A stretch of 26,527 bases of DNA from Gnetum montanum. Lineage: Eukaryota; Streptophyta; Gnetopsida; Gnetales; Gnetaceae. Positions 8,779-18,579 of the stretch are shown piece by piece (the stretch's first letter is position 1; every line of letters starts with the position of its first letter). A program made the translations under genes and the position numbers. The notes below the pieces were generated by a model. The model was given only the letters and a program-made list of their open reading frames with translations. It did no database searches and was not told the DNA's origin. Where the stretch lies: the NCBI GenBank assembly GCA_015680685.1, contig MNCI01014896.1, forward strand, positions 3,471 through 29,997, read 5' to 3'.

Positions 8779-11631
8779 ATGGCATCAGAGGAGAAGCACA
8801 CATAGGAAGGAGAACTATTACAACCATGGGATAAATGATCATGAATGGGAAAGAGCCAAGAATAGGCCCAAGAAGAACAAGTAGCAACCCATGCTATGGG
8901 ACCTCTTAGGGAGGAGCCTGAAGTGGAGTCTATCCATCTGATTCCAAAACAAGTAATAGTGAAAAAGCAATCCCACCTAGATGAGGTACTAGACCCACAA
9001 GCAAACCTTGAGATGACCTTGATAGAAGCTTGCCTTAAGCAGAGCAAATCAAAGAAGGTTTAGAAAACAGTGCTCCAATAGTTGAATTTTGGCTCTTTCT
9101 TAGAGCAAGCACCTCAAGAAGTACAAGATCAACTAAAGACCTCTCCCATGTTGTCCATCATCACTTCAAACAAGGAGTGGCACATGGGAGAGATGTTTTT
9201 ATTTTGGAATAATAGGCATTCAGTTCAACAGTCAAGATCAAGGACATTTCAGTATCCAACTTAGTGTAAGCCATTTTAGAATCACTTGGGTTATCGAGAA
9301 CTAGAGCGAATCTTGCTAAGATTCCAATATAGGTAGACCCCAACATCAAGAAAGAATGGTTGCAATAGTGTTGTGGCATCAACCATAAAGAGTATGGTGC
9401 ACTTACATCAATGGAGAGAATCTACTATAAGACTACGACCTTTCACCTCTATCTAGTAGTGAGGCCATGCAAGATCACTATCTTCTCCACTCATGCATGT
9501 GCCGCTCTAAGTGGTATATTCCATGTAAACATTCCATAGCTAATCTATCTTGAAATAGAAAAGCACTTCAAGAAGAACAAATGTGGAAGGAAGATACTTC
9601 CCTTTCCATGCCTCATTAAAAAACTATGTCAAAGAAGAGGGATAACCTACTATACAAACAATGATGTCTAACATACTTCATCTACTAACTAAACAAAAAT
9701 GATGAAGGACAAAGTCCCTGCAAAAGTCATCCAAGAAGAGAAGCTGCAACCACCACCCCCACCATCCACTTAGCAAAAAAAATTTGATATTGTTGCAACT
9801 TCTCAATGGTTCTACAAATTTCAAGAATGTCTCTTGAGTGAACAAGAGTGACAACCAGGAATAAGTGATGGTGATCTATTTATGTACTGGCTAGTGATGA
9901 GTCACTTGAATGAAGTGGCTTGAATAGCTAGCCAGATGGAAAGTGGTGGACCCATCTTTTTAGCCCAAAGAATGCAATTGCCTACAAGATTGAATCCTAG
10001 CACTTGAGAGGTAATAGTATCCCTCTTGCAATAATAGCAATTCTTAGAAATCTCTAGAAACACTACTACTTTTTTAGTGCACTTGAAGGAGGATGAGGGA
10101 GCAACAACTTTGGTGATGTAGCACTAGGGATAAGAGATAGTAGCATAGGTGGTTGTTGATAGAATTATCAAAACTCTAAATGCACCTACAATGTCTGTAC
10201 TAAATGTCTTTACACTTAAATATGTGCAAGCATCCATAGGGATAGTAAGCAACAAGTTGAGTGCAACACAACATGAACAATTTCTAGACTAACTAGTGGG
10301 AACAAGGCAACTGATTTTGGATGTCTTTGACCTTCCAGACAACATAACTACAACCTAGTTAGAGCTACTAGAAGCAAAGGGCAAAAAAATCATTTTGGAG
10401 GGGCAACTCAAAAAAGCCAAATAGCTAAATGAACACTTTGCTATGGAGGTTACCAAACTAAGAGTTCAAATTTCTAACCTTGCATTTCTCAACCTAGCAT
10501 TGACAAAGGATAAAGCTCTTGAACAACATCAAACAAGATTGAAAAGGGTTGAGGGTACGATAGAGAAAATGGTGTTATATTGATCCTTGGTAGAGGCCAC
10601 TCAACATAAAATTCAAAAGGCCTTGGATTAGACTTACTAGGAGAATGTATAATTAATTGTAGAGAATCATCACCTATGAAATATTGATGGGCAAACACAA
10701 CAGATGGTAGATTTTATCCATCAATAGTAGGGACATTTAGCTAAAGTGAACATTGAGCTAAGAAGATTAACAACAAAAACAAGAACCTCTCCATGGAGGA
10801 GGTTCATGCTCTTTGCCAAAATATTGTAGTCGAAGTAGCCACTTGGAAATTATAGGCTTTCAAATTTGAAAGAGTTAAAAATCACTATAGAGATCAACTC
10901 AATCTACAGAAAGAAGTTAACAAAAAACACATCCAATTGATGAAGGAAAAAGTAACTGAGATCCTCTAGCAATTGCAACAAGGAAGAGAGATATGGTGAC
11001 ATACCATTGATGGGATATATGCCTATAACAAACTAGAGATTCACATCAAGGAGTTGCAAATTAAGGAAATGATAGAATATATGGAGCTCAACAATCTATA
11101 ATATACAAATTCGGCTATGCTGACTATCGAATGGCTATGGTCTAAATTGGACAAACAAGTGGCCAACTCATACTTGTTGTACAAGGTATAATTCAAGCAC
11201 CACAATGACATCAAGTAGAAGCTTGTAGTGGTAAATTCAAAACTAAAGGTTCTCAAGGAAAATTAACCAATCAAAGATCAACTATTGAGAACTTGGCCAT
11301 AAGGATGAGTAACTACTAGGAGCTACAGAACAAACTCAAAGCATTTGATATCGAACATAACCAATTCACTACCTAGTTTATCAATGTGAAGGAGTTGTTT
11401 CTACTAATGCCTTGTCCATGGAATATCCCCATTCCAACCCACATTGGTGATGCCACATGGATTGTGAATGATCCCCAATGCAAGGAGGAGAAGATGAAGG
11501 AATTGTTGGATGTCTTTCACCTTCCACTAGAAGTGGCAGCTATAGCAAAACACCCATAGCCACCTCAACCAACATGTGCACCTAAAGTAAGAGAAGGTCC
11601 TTTAGAACCTTCACCACCTAGGATCATCTGA
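8779..11631 (+). pseudogene. ORF3 of element 1: conserved extra protein downstream of pol, coiled-coil C-terminal half
   Basis: The start is chosen at ATGGC (8779) because element 2 has the same TAG-ATGGC context at 18580. The frame runs in line, with stops, to NFGSFLEQ at 9082. It then shifts and can be followed to a TGA at 11629-11631 after LEPSPPRII, about 951 codons. Blocks shared with element 2 are: QDQLKTSP with GEM..FW near 9130-9210; MERIYYK near 9409; LPFPCLIKKLC near 9600; a FLD..LVGTRQL block near 10280; and IEYMELNNL with NSAML near 11070-11120. The second half is rich in Lys, Glu, Gln and Leu and looks like coiled coil. I see no clear signal peptide or transmembrane segment, so an envelope role is not supported. 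The N-terminal part vaguely recalls the plant transposon-protein family with an LPFPSLI-type motif. Function unknown. Confidence 0.8.
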
Positions 11632-11850
11632 TCTTATTAACTATCTTCACATTGTCAAAGGATGTGTTGTCCACTTTTGTTCAATCATGTTATGATATTC
11701 AATTTTGTATCATGAATACCACAATTTTGTAATCAATGCCAATCCATACACCTAGGCACTTAGTTTTGTTTTGGTGTGTCGTTTGTTAATCAATAATCTC
11801 ATACCTTTCCAATTTTGTAAAGAAATCTATGAGGATTTTTCATTCAATCA
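11632..11850 (+). other. Short region between ORF3 and polypurine tract, element 1
   Basis: AT-rich, with no coding signal. The equivalent region of element 2 (21344-21518) also contains a phrase like AATCTCATACCT/AATCCCATACCT followed by the polypurine tract, so it is probably the 3' untranslated part of the ORF3 message. Confidence 0.55.
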
Positions 11851-11858
11851 TGGGGGTA
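11851..11858 (+). other. Polypurine tract of element 1 (TGGGGGTA)
   Basis: A G-rich tract directly precedes the 3' LTR and would prime plus-strand DNA synthesis. The same TGGGGGTA directly precedes the 3' LTR of element 2 at 21519-21526. Confidence 0.8.
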
Positions 11859-12725
11859 TGATGAAGAGTCTTCAATCGACTATGTCAACGAGATGTTGTT
11901 GACACAACCCTATTGACAAGATCTCATCAACATGGGGTTTCATTTACCCACCAATGTGGCATCCTTGTAGGTCTATAAATATAGCACTCCAACCATGTTA
12001 ATAATTAGTTAGAATTTCAATTGCTAGTAAAACTCTTGTAGTTTATTTTTGTAAGAGATAGAATAGTTTTCTAAGTGCCTACAGCATGAGTCAAGGAGTG
12101 TACGAATCTTTATTCAAGCACTATTGTACCTGAGCACTGTAGTGTATGTGACAATAAAGATGAGCTTGTTGATAAAACTTATAGCACTTGGACTAGCTTA
12201 ATGAATTATTTATGCATTTATTATTTTTCATTAATTAAGGTAAGATGATTAATACTTTAAGTAATTAATTAAGCTAAATAGACTAGCATATATAAGTATG
12301 ACCACTTTGAGCATATGTATAACACTTGGTAATCCCAGTAGCACTTAATGCTTAATTGTCCAATAGTGTTGTACATGTTCAAGATGTGTACAAAAAGTGA
12401 GACTAGATGCTTATGTAAGGATAGTTAGTTATTAACTAGTAATTAAATTAGTTAAACTAGATAATCAATTTACTTTTAATCTATTACCATCCTTAGGTGA
12501 AAAAAAATATAAAATAATATAAATCATGTGCCTCAATTATACTTAACTATACAATGAAGTTTTAAAAGTGTAGTTGGAAAGACAAAGATCATTTCACAAT
12601 TAGATTTACCTTCTAAACTAAATCCTATGTACAAGAACGCTAGGAATCTATGAAATTTTACTAGATTGCACATGAATTCCTTAGTGATTCATATGGTAGA
12701 TGCAAAGGTACCTTGCTGCTCATCA
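11859..12725 (+). repeat. 3' LTR of element 1
   Basis: It begins TGATGAAG and ends CTGCTCATCA. A TATA box (TATAAATA) is at 11974-11981, and AATAAA at 12153-12158 within GACAATAAAGATGAG. The start of the LTR carries TCAAC/GTTGAC words in both orientations, which are candidate regulatory repeats. It is clearly alignable with 102-988 but with many substitutions and small indels. Confidence 0.92.
11974..11981 (+). promoter_or_regulatory. TATA box of the element 1 3' LTR
   Basis: TATAAATA in the context TAGGTCTATAAATATAGCA. The corresponding stretch is deleted in the 5' LTR near 200-215. Confidence 0.7.
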
Positions 12726-12730
12726 TTTTA
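12726..12730. repeat. Target site duplication of element 1, right copy (TTTTA)
   Basis: Identical to 97-101 and directly adjacent to the 3' LTR end CATCA. Confidence 0.85.
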
Positions 12731-14042
12731 TCATAACATATCATGACATTATTAGCTAAAAATTTGTATTTTCTCTCCATGTTTGAAGCATCATTCTATT
12801 ATGAACATTAAGCACCAAATCGTTTCTCTGAGAAACATAAGTAATCTTATTATTATTTTTTGGATCCCTCTAAAGAGTGGATTCTAAAGATAATGACCAA
12901 GAAATATTATACATATATTTAAAATATATGGAAGTTAAATATCTATCTAATTTTTATTCTAAGATAAATTAATGTTTACGTGCTAATAGAAATGAATGCA
13001 ATGGTGAGGAAATAGGACATTAAGCAAATCAACATAATCAGTTTCTAGATCCATACATCATAGTTGATCAACAATAAACTCACATAGATGATGCAACATA
13101 TTTACACATAAAGCCTAAGTGGAAAGACAAATTGAAAAATATAGTAATTGAGAAATCAACATTTGCATATTTTAAGCAATATCAATAAAAAATAATTTGG
13201 GAAAAAAACATAAAAGATAAATGAGAACTTACATTATTTGGATGTCCATTAGCTATAAATCTTGAGTTCCATGCATTTGTAATTAAATCAAAAACTTTCT
13301 TTGCCCTACACATGACATTAGGATAATTATGATCAAGTTTATCCACCTTTGGAGCATTTGATATCCATAGGAAACCATGCACATGTGGAGATCTATGATG
13401 CTACCATTCATATCATGTCCAGTAGTTAACAACATGGTATTCATTTCAAGACTATTTTTAAAAAGGCAATGTGACGACAATCCATGAACTTTACAAATAT
13501 ATGTGGATTTTTTATGATATTAGTTTGCCTCCATCATTTCAATTTTGATGAGTTCTCAAGTGGATCTCCTTCCATTAGATTATGCAACTCAAGCTAATAG
13601 AGATATGTTGCGCTTAGAGTAAAAAAATAGTAGGTGTTCCTAATTGATTTACCATGTTAGTTAGTTATGCTTTACATTTTCTCTAATAAGATGATGTACC
13701 ACAAATGGAGGTACCATATCACATTAAATTTTCAACAATGACATGTGATGGAGCATTATGTAATTTCTCCTATAGTTCCTCAATAGTTATGGATGTATCA
13801 ACAATATTTTTTTAAAAAATATATATATGTAGATTTCATTTGCTCGTATCCTTCTAATGACATTATAAATAAAATACCTAAAATAAATCACACATTATTG
13901 CCTCAATTTTATTAAAAATAGCATGAATAATGAAAATAACAAAACAATTAACAAATAATATTTACCTAAAATGTTTGTGGCATCCAAATCTACTATCTTA
14001 ATAATGAATAAAATGTTTTACATATTAATGTAGTTTGCCATT
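12731..14042 (-). pseudogene. Helitron Rep protein remnant, HUH-containing half
   Basis: On the minus strand, reading from 14042 down, Helitron helicase-like/Rep features appear in order. Around 13795-13620 a frame gives EEL*EKLH, LM*YGTS, SY*RKCKA*LTNM and NQLGTPTIF, where the stops sit at positions expected to be Gln, Arg, Trp and Gln. FFTLSA and LHNLMEGDP follow, then NPH near 13500, YW.*YEW*HH, and SPHVHGFLWISNAPKVD. The HVH residues at 13385-13377 are the metal-binding HUH motif of the rolling-circle nuclease. A probable intron follows (13232-13115), and then an exon with ETDYVDLLNVLFPHHC near 13020-12985. The protein would nick and join DNA during rolling-circle transposition. The gene is interrupted by elements 1 and 2 and by many stops. 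Confidence 0.85.
13115..13232 (-). other. Probable spliceosomal intron in the Helitron Rep gene
   Basis: On the minus strand the open frame ending NGHPNN meets GTAAGT at 13232. An acceptor TTTCCACTTAG ends at 13115, after which Helitron-like coding resumes. The length of 118 nt and the canonical GT/AG ends fit a plant intron. A second candidate (13965-13878, donor GTAAAT, acceptor TTATTTTAG) is less certain. Confidence 0.55.
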
Positions 14043-14903
14043 TAATGAATCGTGGTTTTTTAGGCCCCGATATCATAACCTCGATATTTGGTACGTGATA
14101 TCATAGCTTGGATAATGATATTAAATACATGATATTGTGATTCCTATGTAAGCCTATAAATATACATTTAGGCACATAGGAAGGGGGAAGTTGGTAAGTG
14201 TAAGTGTAGAGTCTTTTCGTCAGTTTTTAATTTCTTTCAATTCCTTTCCCAGTGCATGCCTACAATGTGATGATTGTAATTGTATGGAACCTTTATTCAA
14301 GTGTGATGTACTTGGACATGCACATGACCGACAATAAAGATCGAGATCACTCCATCATTGCAGCATTCACTTAGCTTTTAATTACTTTAATTGTTAATTA
14401 TTATTTATTATTTTCTTTATTAATATTTCTTCATCATCATCTACTATTCCTATTATTAAATGTGGAATGAGTACAACTTAATCACAAACATTTAAGTGTA
14501 ACTACTTAGTAACCCAGTAGCGTATCTAGAAGTGCTCAAGTAATGTGCACTTGGTAATACCAAAAGTACTACATGAGGTCCAAGATGCGTATGGATGATT
14601 AAGGATGGATGCTCATTGCACTTAGGCTAGCTTAGACTTTATTTCCTATTGCTTATTAGTTTAATCAAGATTATTTTCCATTGTCTCTAGGAGTAGCCTA
14701 GTGTTAGAAATCATATCATACACCTCACTCTAGACTAAACCATACATGATAAGTCAATAGTAGTCTAGGTGGGAAGATAGCGAACTACGATCAATGTGTA
14801 ACTATCTAGATACCATAACTAGTCTGTCTACAAAGTTTGACCGAATTGTGCGTACATGCTCATATTCGTATGGTTGAGTGTAGGGGTACCTTGCCACTGA
14901 TCA
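14043..14903 (+). repeat. 5' LTR of element 2
   Basis: It starts TAATGAATCG, where the 3' copy has TGATTAATCG, and ends CCACTGATCA. AATAAA is at 14333-14338. The upstream part carries a five-unit GATATC-like array and a TATA box, annotated separately. It lacks a 22-bp segment present in the 3' LTR at about 21739-21760. Confidence 0.92.
14069..14162 (+). promoter_or_regulatory. LTR promoter of element 2: five GATAT[C/T] units plus TATA box
   Basis: GATATC or GATATT occurs at 14069, 14083, 14097, 14117 and 14131, giving spacings of 14, 14, 20 and 14. TATAAATA follows at 14155-14162. The 3' LTR keeps the same spacing at 21553, 21567, 21581, 21601 and 21615, with TATAAATA at 21639-21646. Regular spacing of a palindromic word just upstream of a TATA box suggests an array of sites for a dimeric transcription factor. 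The factor is unknown. Confidence 0.7.
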
Positions 14904-14904
14904 T

Positions 14905-14920
14905 TGGTGTTATTGCTAGG
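14905..14920 (+). other. Primer binding site of element 2, degraded initiator-Met type
   Basis: TGGTGTTATTGCTAGG follows the 5' LTR after one base. It agrees with the common plant site TGGTATCAGAGCCAGG at 11 of 16 positions. Three of the five differences are transitions. This is suggestive only. Confidence 0.45.
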
Positions 14921-14961
14921 GATGGTGCTAGTTATTTAGATTAGTTACATCATCCAAGATN

Positions 14962-15007
14962 CACCAATGATCAGTGGCAAGGTACCCCTACACTCAACCA
15001 TACGAAT
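14962..15007 (-). repeat. N-bracketed 46-bp exact inverted copy of the 5' LTR end
   Basis: Single N bases at 14961 and 15008 delimit a segment that is the exact reverse complement of 14864-14909, the last 40 bases of the LTR plus 6 bases of the primer-site region. It interrupts the beginning of the gag region. A perfect copy in otherwise diverged DNA suggests an assembly join rather than an old inversion. Confidence 0.85.
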
Positions 15008-15009
15008 NA

Positions 15010-17100
15010 GTTAACAAGAACTTATCTAGGGATGATTGGAAGGCTTACAAAAGTCATGACAAGTCTTTTAGTTATTTCTCTTCCTCTACTTCTTTGACAT
15101 CAATTCATGACATGGATGACCATCTCTCAAGGGGTCAGCATAGAAATAAAAATTGAGCCCATGGGCAAAGTTAGGAATGCCAACATTAATGAAGAAAACA
15201 TCATCCCAACTCACAAATTTATAACCTACCTAGTGAAGATGAACCCCTACTAGCCACTAAGAGCCTAATGCATATATAGAAAGCTGTTCAAATATCCCGT
15301 AGGCATTGCAAGGAAAGCCATCTACCCAGGCTTGATTTAAATAACTTTTCCAAGTTTTCAGGAGGCTATGATTTAGATCTGCAACAATATTTACAAGCCT
15401 TCTACAATGCCTGTGCATGGAACAATATTGAAAATAGGTGGAAAGATCTTAAACTCTTTCCTATGACACTTGTTGGCCAAGTAAAAGTATGGTATAGATC
15501 CTTAAAACCAAAATCAATTTGACGTTGTTCGATAGTGGTAGAACTCTTCAATGAAAGATATCAAACCTATGCAAAAGTGTCAGCCTTAAGGAGAAAAATC
15601 CAAAAAAGAAAATAAGAACCCTTCGACATGGCCTTGGAAAGATATTATTCATTATTAAACAATTTCCCAAGCCATGGGTTCTCTAAGGAAAGGCTAATTT
15701 ATCACATCATGGATAGGCTCTGTAATGAAACAAGGGAAACCCTAGGAATGTATGCCCCAGGTCAACTATATGAACTACAAACCCACCAATTTCAAGAGCT
15801 TATCAAGTAGGTAGAAAATGAAGAAGGAGAAGTAGCTAAATGGGAGAATGTTAAGAGATTTCAATGGGACCAAAATCTCAAAATAACAAAGGTCCATGAT
15901 CATGAAGAGGAAAAATCAACTCACCTCAAGGAGGTGGAATCATCTTTGACAATACTACAATCACTAAATGAAATTGAGGCAAGGATCAATAAGATGATGA
16001 AATGGGTACATGAAAAATGTAGAGAATATGCCAACATTATTAGAGGTGGAACTATGCCAAATCAAGAAACAAGACAAGACACCATGCAACAATTAGAAAA
16101 AAGGGCTGGAGAAAATAAGAATAGGAGCTCAACTACCAATCATATGTATCAATGTAATGTTTGCCTATACAATCACCCCAAGGGCCAATGCCTTATCTTG
16201 TCACATTTATATGAGCATTGGAGAGGAATGCTACATCTAGATTTCATACAAAAGTACCAAGTTCAACCACAGTGGCAAAAGCCCCAGTTGTGGGGGAGGC
16301 CACTACCAAACAGACCATACCCTTTGTATGTCCTGACACCAAACATTTATTATGTTCAACACCCTATTTCTTGAACTAGATCAACATCCTCTACTTCACC
16401 TCATCATTATCATTCTCCTGAGTATTATCCACCCATATCCTCTCCAACAAGATTACCACCTCATGTGCCTTACACTTCTCCTAAGCCTCAATATTCTCAT
16501 CCTTCACCTCTTTCTACATTGCCACCAGTTGTGCCAGAAGGTTTTGCACCACAACACCAACCCACAAACATTTCTTGTGCTACTACTATCAATAGTAGTG
16601 GAGGTCCTCCACAACAATGAAAGGACCCTTTCTTTAGGCATGGCTATAGAAAGAGATAGCATGGTTCTGAACCCACTGCATCCACCAACTCAGCATAAGC
16701 CTAACGTTGTGGTGCATATTTCTCTTTGAACTCAATGCCTTGTGTTACCTTATCAGGGCCACCAATCAAGCCTCTAACAGCCATGTAGCCCAATGAATAT
16801 AACCACATGGGAATATATATCAATCCTTGCATACCATCTTACAGTCAAGGGTGTCATAGTGGGTCAACTCCTTATCACATGACCATGTCTTATAATTTTC
16901 CCCTCTATGCCAACTTTAATCAAGTGTATGAACCCTAATTTAAGTACATTCCAACCACCACATCAAAAGACACCCAGTGGTTTGGATATGACTAGACTCC
17001 AATATTTCCAACATGCATGGATCCATGTTTTCCATTTATTAATTATAGCCATACCCAAAAGTTTAATTATGGGACATGTCCTCCAGTCTAATAAGCAGAA
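15010..17100 (+). pseudogene. gag: Gag polyprotein of element 2, nearly continuous frame
   Basis: One frame runs about 700 codons without a shift, broken only by point stops. Order: an N-terminal region ending in EDEPLLAT; a capsid-type gag domain at about 15340-15830 (LFPMTLVGQVKVWYRSL, LFNERYQTY, LLNNFPSHGFSKERL); then a charged stretch. The zinc knuckle CNVCLYNHPKGQC (CX2CX3HX4C, intact) lies at about 16153-16191. A proline-, serine- and histidine-rich tail follows from 16375. The last 110 or so codons (about 16770-17100), rich in Tyr, Pro and Asn, have no counterpart in element 1. Gag would assemble the particle and bind RNA. The true start is obscured by the N-bracketed segment just upstream. 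Confidence 0.85.
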
Positions 17101-17980
17101 TTAGTAAATGCTTTTCCTTTTCTTTGATTTTACAATTTTTTTTGTTTGTTTTCTAGTTTTTCATTTTCAATTTATTTTTTTATCTTTTTGAGGGTAATCT
17201 CATCTGTGAATAAAATACTCATGTAACTTCTTAGTTGAGGTGTATTCTATATTATTAACTCATAAGTGATTAATTATTTGGATAGTGAGCCCACAACATC
17301 CACCCACCCATTCTATTAATAAGAGGTTCTACTCTGGGTACAATGATATTCTTTCCATCATTAAAACTTAAAGTAATTTTGTGGTCATTATGCCCAAAGC
17401 GAAAAATGATAGACTAAGAGGGAATGGCTAGGGTATGATATTAATTAAAACTTAAAGTAATTTTATGGTCATAATCTTGCTATTCATGTATTTTTGACTT
17501 GTGTCTTGTGTAGCATTGAATTCATACCTCATCATGGTGGTATCTACATGTGTGTGTTTTGTGGAACTAGTGTGGATTGCATTTAACCCTTTTACTACCT
17601 CTAGACATTTTCAGGTGTGGTTACGTAAGGGCATGATAGGTAGGAACCTACTTTGGGGAGGACCCACTTGCATAACTTTTGTAATTTTCACTCTTTACAC
17701 ATCACCACATCATCTTATACCCTCCAAGTATTGCATTGCTACAATAATTGTTTCATTTATCATTATTTTAAATTCCAATGTTCCTATGCACCACAATATG
17801 TCCTTTTTCCTCATCCTAGTCATGAATTTCATTGTCAAATTCCACTTCAATACACTTCTGGTGCCTTAGGTCTCTTCAACATTACCTTAGACCTTTTAAT
17901 TTAACCTTAAATCCTTCATTATTGACCACTAGAAATTCAAAAATTCATAAATTTTGCCAAATATCCTATTTTCAAAGGGA
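17101..17980 (+). other. Spacer of element 2, standing where pol is found in element 1
   Basis: It begins with a T-rich tract (about 17107-17190) like that after integrase in element 1. It also shares the blocks GTGAG...ACATCCACCCA (about 17284) and GTAAGGG...GGACCCACTT (about 17625) with the element 1 spacer. Open stretches at 17501-17869 and 17653-17904 overlap in different frames, show no family motif, and I do not consider them genes. Confidence 0.75.
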
Positions 17981-17983
17981 CAC

Positions 17984-18059
17984 GATATTGGATACCTGAT
18001 ATTAGGTTTGATGCGATATCGGGTCACTGCTATTGGGTATGCAATATCAAGTCTATAAA
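17984..18059 (+). promoter_or_regulatory. Internal promoter upstream of ORF3: copy of the LTR GATATC array and TATA box
   Basis: GATATT, GATATT, GATATC, GCTATT and AATATC start at 17984, 17998, 18015, 18029 and 18043, with spacings 14, 17, 14 and 14. TATAAA follows at 18054-18059, in AAGTCTATAAAG (LTR: AAGCCTATAAAT). The first part aligns directly with the 3' LTR: both share CGATATTGGAT, then AGGT.TG, then GATATC, and the 17-bp gap is explained by a short insertion. GGCACAT follows in both. This is most simply a duplicated LTR upstream region driving ORF3. Confidence 0.72.
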
Positions 18060-18326
18060 GACTATATATATGGATTCCCCCTGGCACATGTCAATGTAAT
18101 TTTTCACTATTCATGTGAGGGGAGTTGTTGAAATTTTCTTCCACAAATTTTCTAGCTTACACACCTATCATTCAAACATCCATAACTTGCTCATTAACAC
18201 TTCAATTCTCGTTCTAATCAAACTTGCTTAAACCTAGAGTATTTAACTTCGTCGTGGAGGAAGGGTACACTTCAAGTGCACGTAGTTTTTTCAAAATTCA
18301 TTGTTGCCTGAAGGATATTATAAAGG

Positions 18327-18579
18327 GTAAGTAACCTCAAAAAATGATAAAAAAATTTGCCAAATTAGTTTTATTTCTTCACCCAAACCATGAAAATTAT
18401 TTTTTTGGAGTCACCTAATCAAAATTATGACCAATATCAAAAATTTTAGGGGAATTTTCATGAAAATCTCTAACTCTGAATCACACTAAGCAAGAAATGA
18501 ATCTATTAAGGGTAAAGAGTAAGGTATAAATCAAGTTTTGTAAATAGCCTTACTGATAATCGGTCCCATGTGATTGTAG
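18327..18579 (+). other. Possible intron in the ORF3 leader, acceptor abutting the ATG
   Basis: A canonical donor GTAAGT lies at 18327-18332, after AAAGG. An acceptor GTGATTGTAG ends at 18579, directly before ATGGC. The span of 253 nt holds no coding signal. Element 1 keeps an acceptor-like GACCATAG before its ORF3 ATG. Splicing to an ORF downstream of pol is known for env-like genes of LTR elements. Here it is inferred only from the sites. Confidence 0.45.

Larger units (their letters stand above)
102..12725 (+). mobile_element. Element 1: full-length decayed Ty3/gypsy LTR retrotransposon (Athila/Tat type) with a third ORF
   Basis: The element has two colinear LTRs, a perfect 5-bp target duplication, and an interior in the order gag, protease, RT/RNase H, integrase, spacer, ORF3, polypurine tract. 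The domain order with integrase last, the RT motif FLDGYNGYNQI and the integrase motif WGIDFMG match the Athila/Tat branch of Ty3/gypsy. An extra frame downstream of pol is also typical of that branch. Every frame is interrupted by in-frame stops and frameshifts, so the copy is dead. By eye the LTRs differ more from each other than those of element 2 do, which makes this the older insertion. Confidence 0.93.

Noticed and set aside
8779-11631. ORF3 as an envelope gene, as sometimes proposed for Athila elements
   Set aside because: I see no signal peptide, transmembrane segment or glycoprotein-like Cys pattern. The C-terminal half is charged coiled coil.
14069-14136. A CRISPR-like or satellite repeat for the regularly spaced GATATC words
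   Set aside because: The units are only 6 bp with related, non-unique intervening bases, and sit directly before a TATA box in an LTR, so a promoter array is the simpler reading.
17501-17904. Two overlapping plus-strand frames of 122 and 83 codons, hydrophobic in composition
   Set aside because: The hydrophobic runs come from T-rich spacer DNA. The frames overlap in different phases, and the block shared with element 1 is conserved as DNA, not as protein.
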